This document shows positions 63,243 through 64,000 of a stretch of 64,000 nucleotides of DNA, in pieces. Location of the stretch: positions 4,425,501-4,489,500 of the forward strand of contig NZ_CP031963.1 in assembly GCF_003443675.1 (NCBI RefSeq), read 5' to 3'. Below the pieces are notes generated by a model. That model had not been told where the DNA came from. It made no database searches and worked only from the letters and a program-made list of their open reading frames with translations. Source of the stretch: Aquimarina sp. BL5 (GTDB taxonomy: Bacteria > Bacteroidota > Bacteroidia > Flavobacteriales > Flavobacteriaceae). The stretch's first letter is position 1. Each line of letters opens with the position of its first letter. The translations under genes and the position numbers were made by a program.

Positions 63243-64000
63243 ATGAAGATATTATGTATAGTAATTATTCTAGCTTTTTGTTTTGCTTGTTCTAGTAATG
63301 ACGATACTTTGATAGAAACTGCTCCGTCCTTTTTGTTTGAGGACGGGTTCGAAACTCAGAGCAGTAGTGTTGACGAGCTTTTTCTTTCAGATAATAGTAG
63401 ATGGTCTAATATACAGCAATCAAACCCTTCAGATCAAATAAATGAGATTACAATCTCTAATACTACGCTCTCAGAAGGAAACAATGCATTGAGGATATTT
63501 GCATTTAAATCAGATAATCTACTATCAAAAATGGATATTGAGAAAGGCGAGTTTAAGGCTTTTGTAGGTGATAAAGTTATTATCCAGGCAGATTTTTATC
63601 TAAACACTACTGCTAACATTGAAAATCTTTTTTTGATTGATCTAGAATGTTGCTCTTGCTGGGACCCTTTAGTAGATGCCGATCCATCATCAGATGGAGA
63701 TAACCAATGTCCAGGACTTCGGTTAAAGATGTCAGGTGGAAACGATTTCTTGTCTATAGAAAGAGGGAAAATTTCTGCAAGTACTCTTGCTCAAACAACA
63801 TTTCAATTTCCAAGAAACGAATGGGTTTCTATTCGTTGGGAATTAACTTTATCTGATAATGAGGATGGAGTGAATAAGCTAGTTATAAATAATAATGACG
63901 TTATCACAAGTAATGGCATGAACATGCCCAATGCAGCAATTTTTAGAGAAGTCTTTGCCGAAAATGGAATCGATTTTAATTTACAGGAACCCACTTTTTA
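63243..64000 (+). CDS. lipoprotein with polysaccharide-lyase-like fold, partial
   Basis: The gene starts at the ATG at 63243 and runs off the window end (252 residues visible). The lipobox is AFCFACSSNDD. The mature part is a beta-sandwich with FEDGFETQ early on, ADFYLNTTANIENLFLIDLECC, and RLKMSGGNDFLSIERGK, then FPRNEWVSIRWELTL. This resembles heparin-lyase I or LamG-like sandwich domains of surface carbohydrate-binding lipoproteins. The C-terminus is missing, so the exact family is open. Confidence 0.75.
   Translation, partial: MKILCIVIILAFCFACSSNDDTLIETAPSFLFEDGFETQSSSVDELFLSDNSRWSNIQQSNPSDQINEITISNTTLSEGNNALRIFAFKSDNLLSKMDIEKGEFKAFVGDKVIIQADFYLNTTANIENLFLIDLECCSCWDPLVDADPSSDGDNQCPGLRLKMSGGNDFLSIERGKISASTLAQTTFQFPRNEWVSIRWELTLSDNEDGVNKLVINNNDVITSNGMNMPNAAIFREVFAENGIDFNLQEPTF

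Overview
The window is AT-rich and reads as chromosomal DNA of a marine member of the Flavobacteriaceae (Bacteroidota), perhaps close to Aquimarina. The signs are many short lipoproteins with a Cys lipobox, a TonB-dependent receptor with a carboxypeptidase-like plug extension, DUF547, DUF2064 and ARPP-1 proteins, almost no Shine-Dalgarno sequences, and TTTG-type -7 promoter elements. The genus is a guess.

Layout. (1) 175-12049, plus strand: a membrane-stress or defence-like operon with a coiled-coil protein, a PspA-like membrane coiled-coil protein, a substrate-binding protein fused to OmpA, an ABC permease and ATPase, a two-TM protein, a TerB-like/AAA+ ATPase, a UPF1-like helicase and a 2-oxoglutarate/Fe(II) oxygenase. 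It converges on two tandem paralogous helical proteins and a PRMT-like methyltransferase. (2) 16132-21041: two tandem di-heme peroxidase lipoproteins, an outer-membrane barrel and DUF547. (3) 21243-25844: a PrfH/RtcB operon with an exonuclease, a nucleotidyltransferase, a TPR protein and an unknown basic protein. (4) 26766-33621: TonB receptor, DUF2064 glycosyltransferase, ARPP-1 and aldose epimerase. (5) 33688-50712: a second RNA-repair island. (6) 44911-48840: ECF sigma factor, two-component system and a small lipoprotein. (7) 50867-57814: glutamate-synthase-like, SSB, DinB, AraC, MoaF-like and acyltransferase genes. (8) 58060-64000: an IS110 element, cassette-like palindromes, a Crp regulator, an M20 amidohydrolase and a truncated lipoprotein gene.

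The most interesting part is region 5. Four promoters share one 19-nt inverted-repeat operator (TACGCAAAA-N2-A-W-TGCGYA), each with a TTTG -7 element exactly 13 nt downstream. They drive (a) a frameshifted nucleotidyltransferase followed by a second one, (b) RtcB plus two unknown genes, (c) a cluster of four Y-RNA/tRNA-like RNAs followed by a 747-residue zinc-ribbon protein, and (d) a 76-residue protein. The last site lies between that small gene and a divergent WYL-domain regulator, which is the obvious candidate for the DNA-binding protein.

The RNAs at 44127-44475 all contain the same helix, GGU-(bulged C)-AA-N7 paired with N7'-(bulged AA)-UU-AYC. The N7 sequence differs in every copy while pairing is kept. 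One copy replaces the anticodon arm of an otherwise canonical tRNA. Another carries a T-arm and an acceptor-like stem capped by GAAA. I infer a WYL-controlled, damage-inducible RNA-repair regulon built around Y-RNA-like tRNA mimics.
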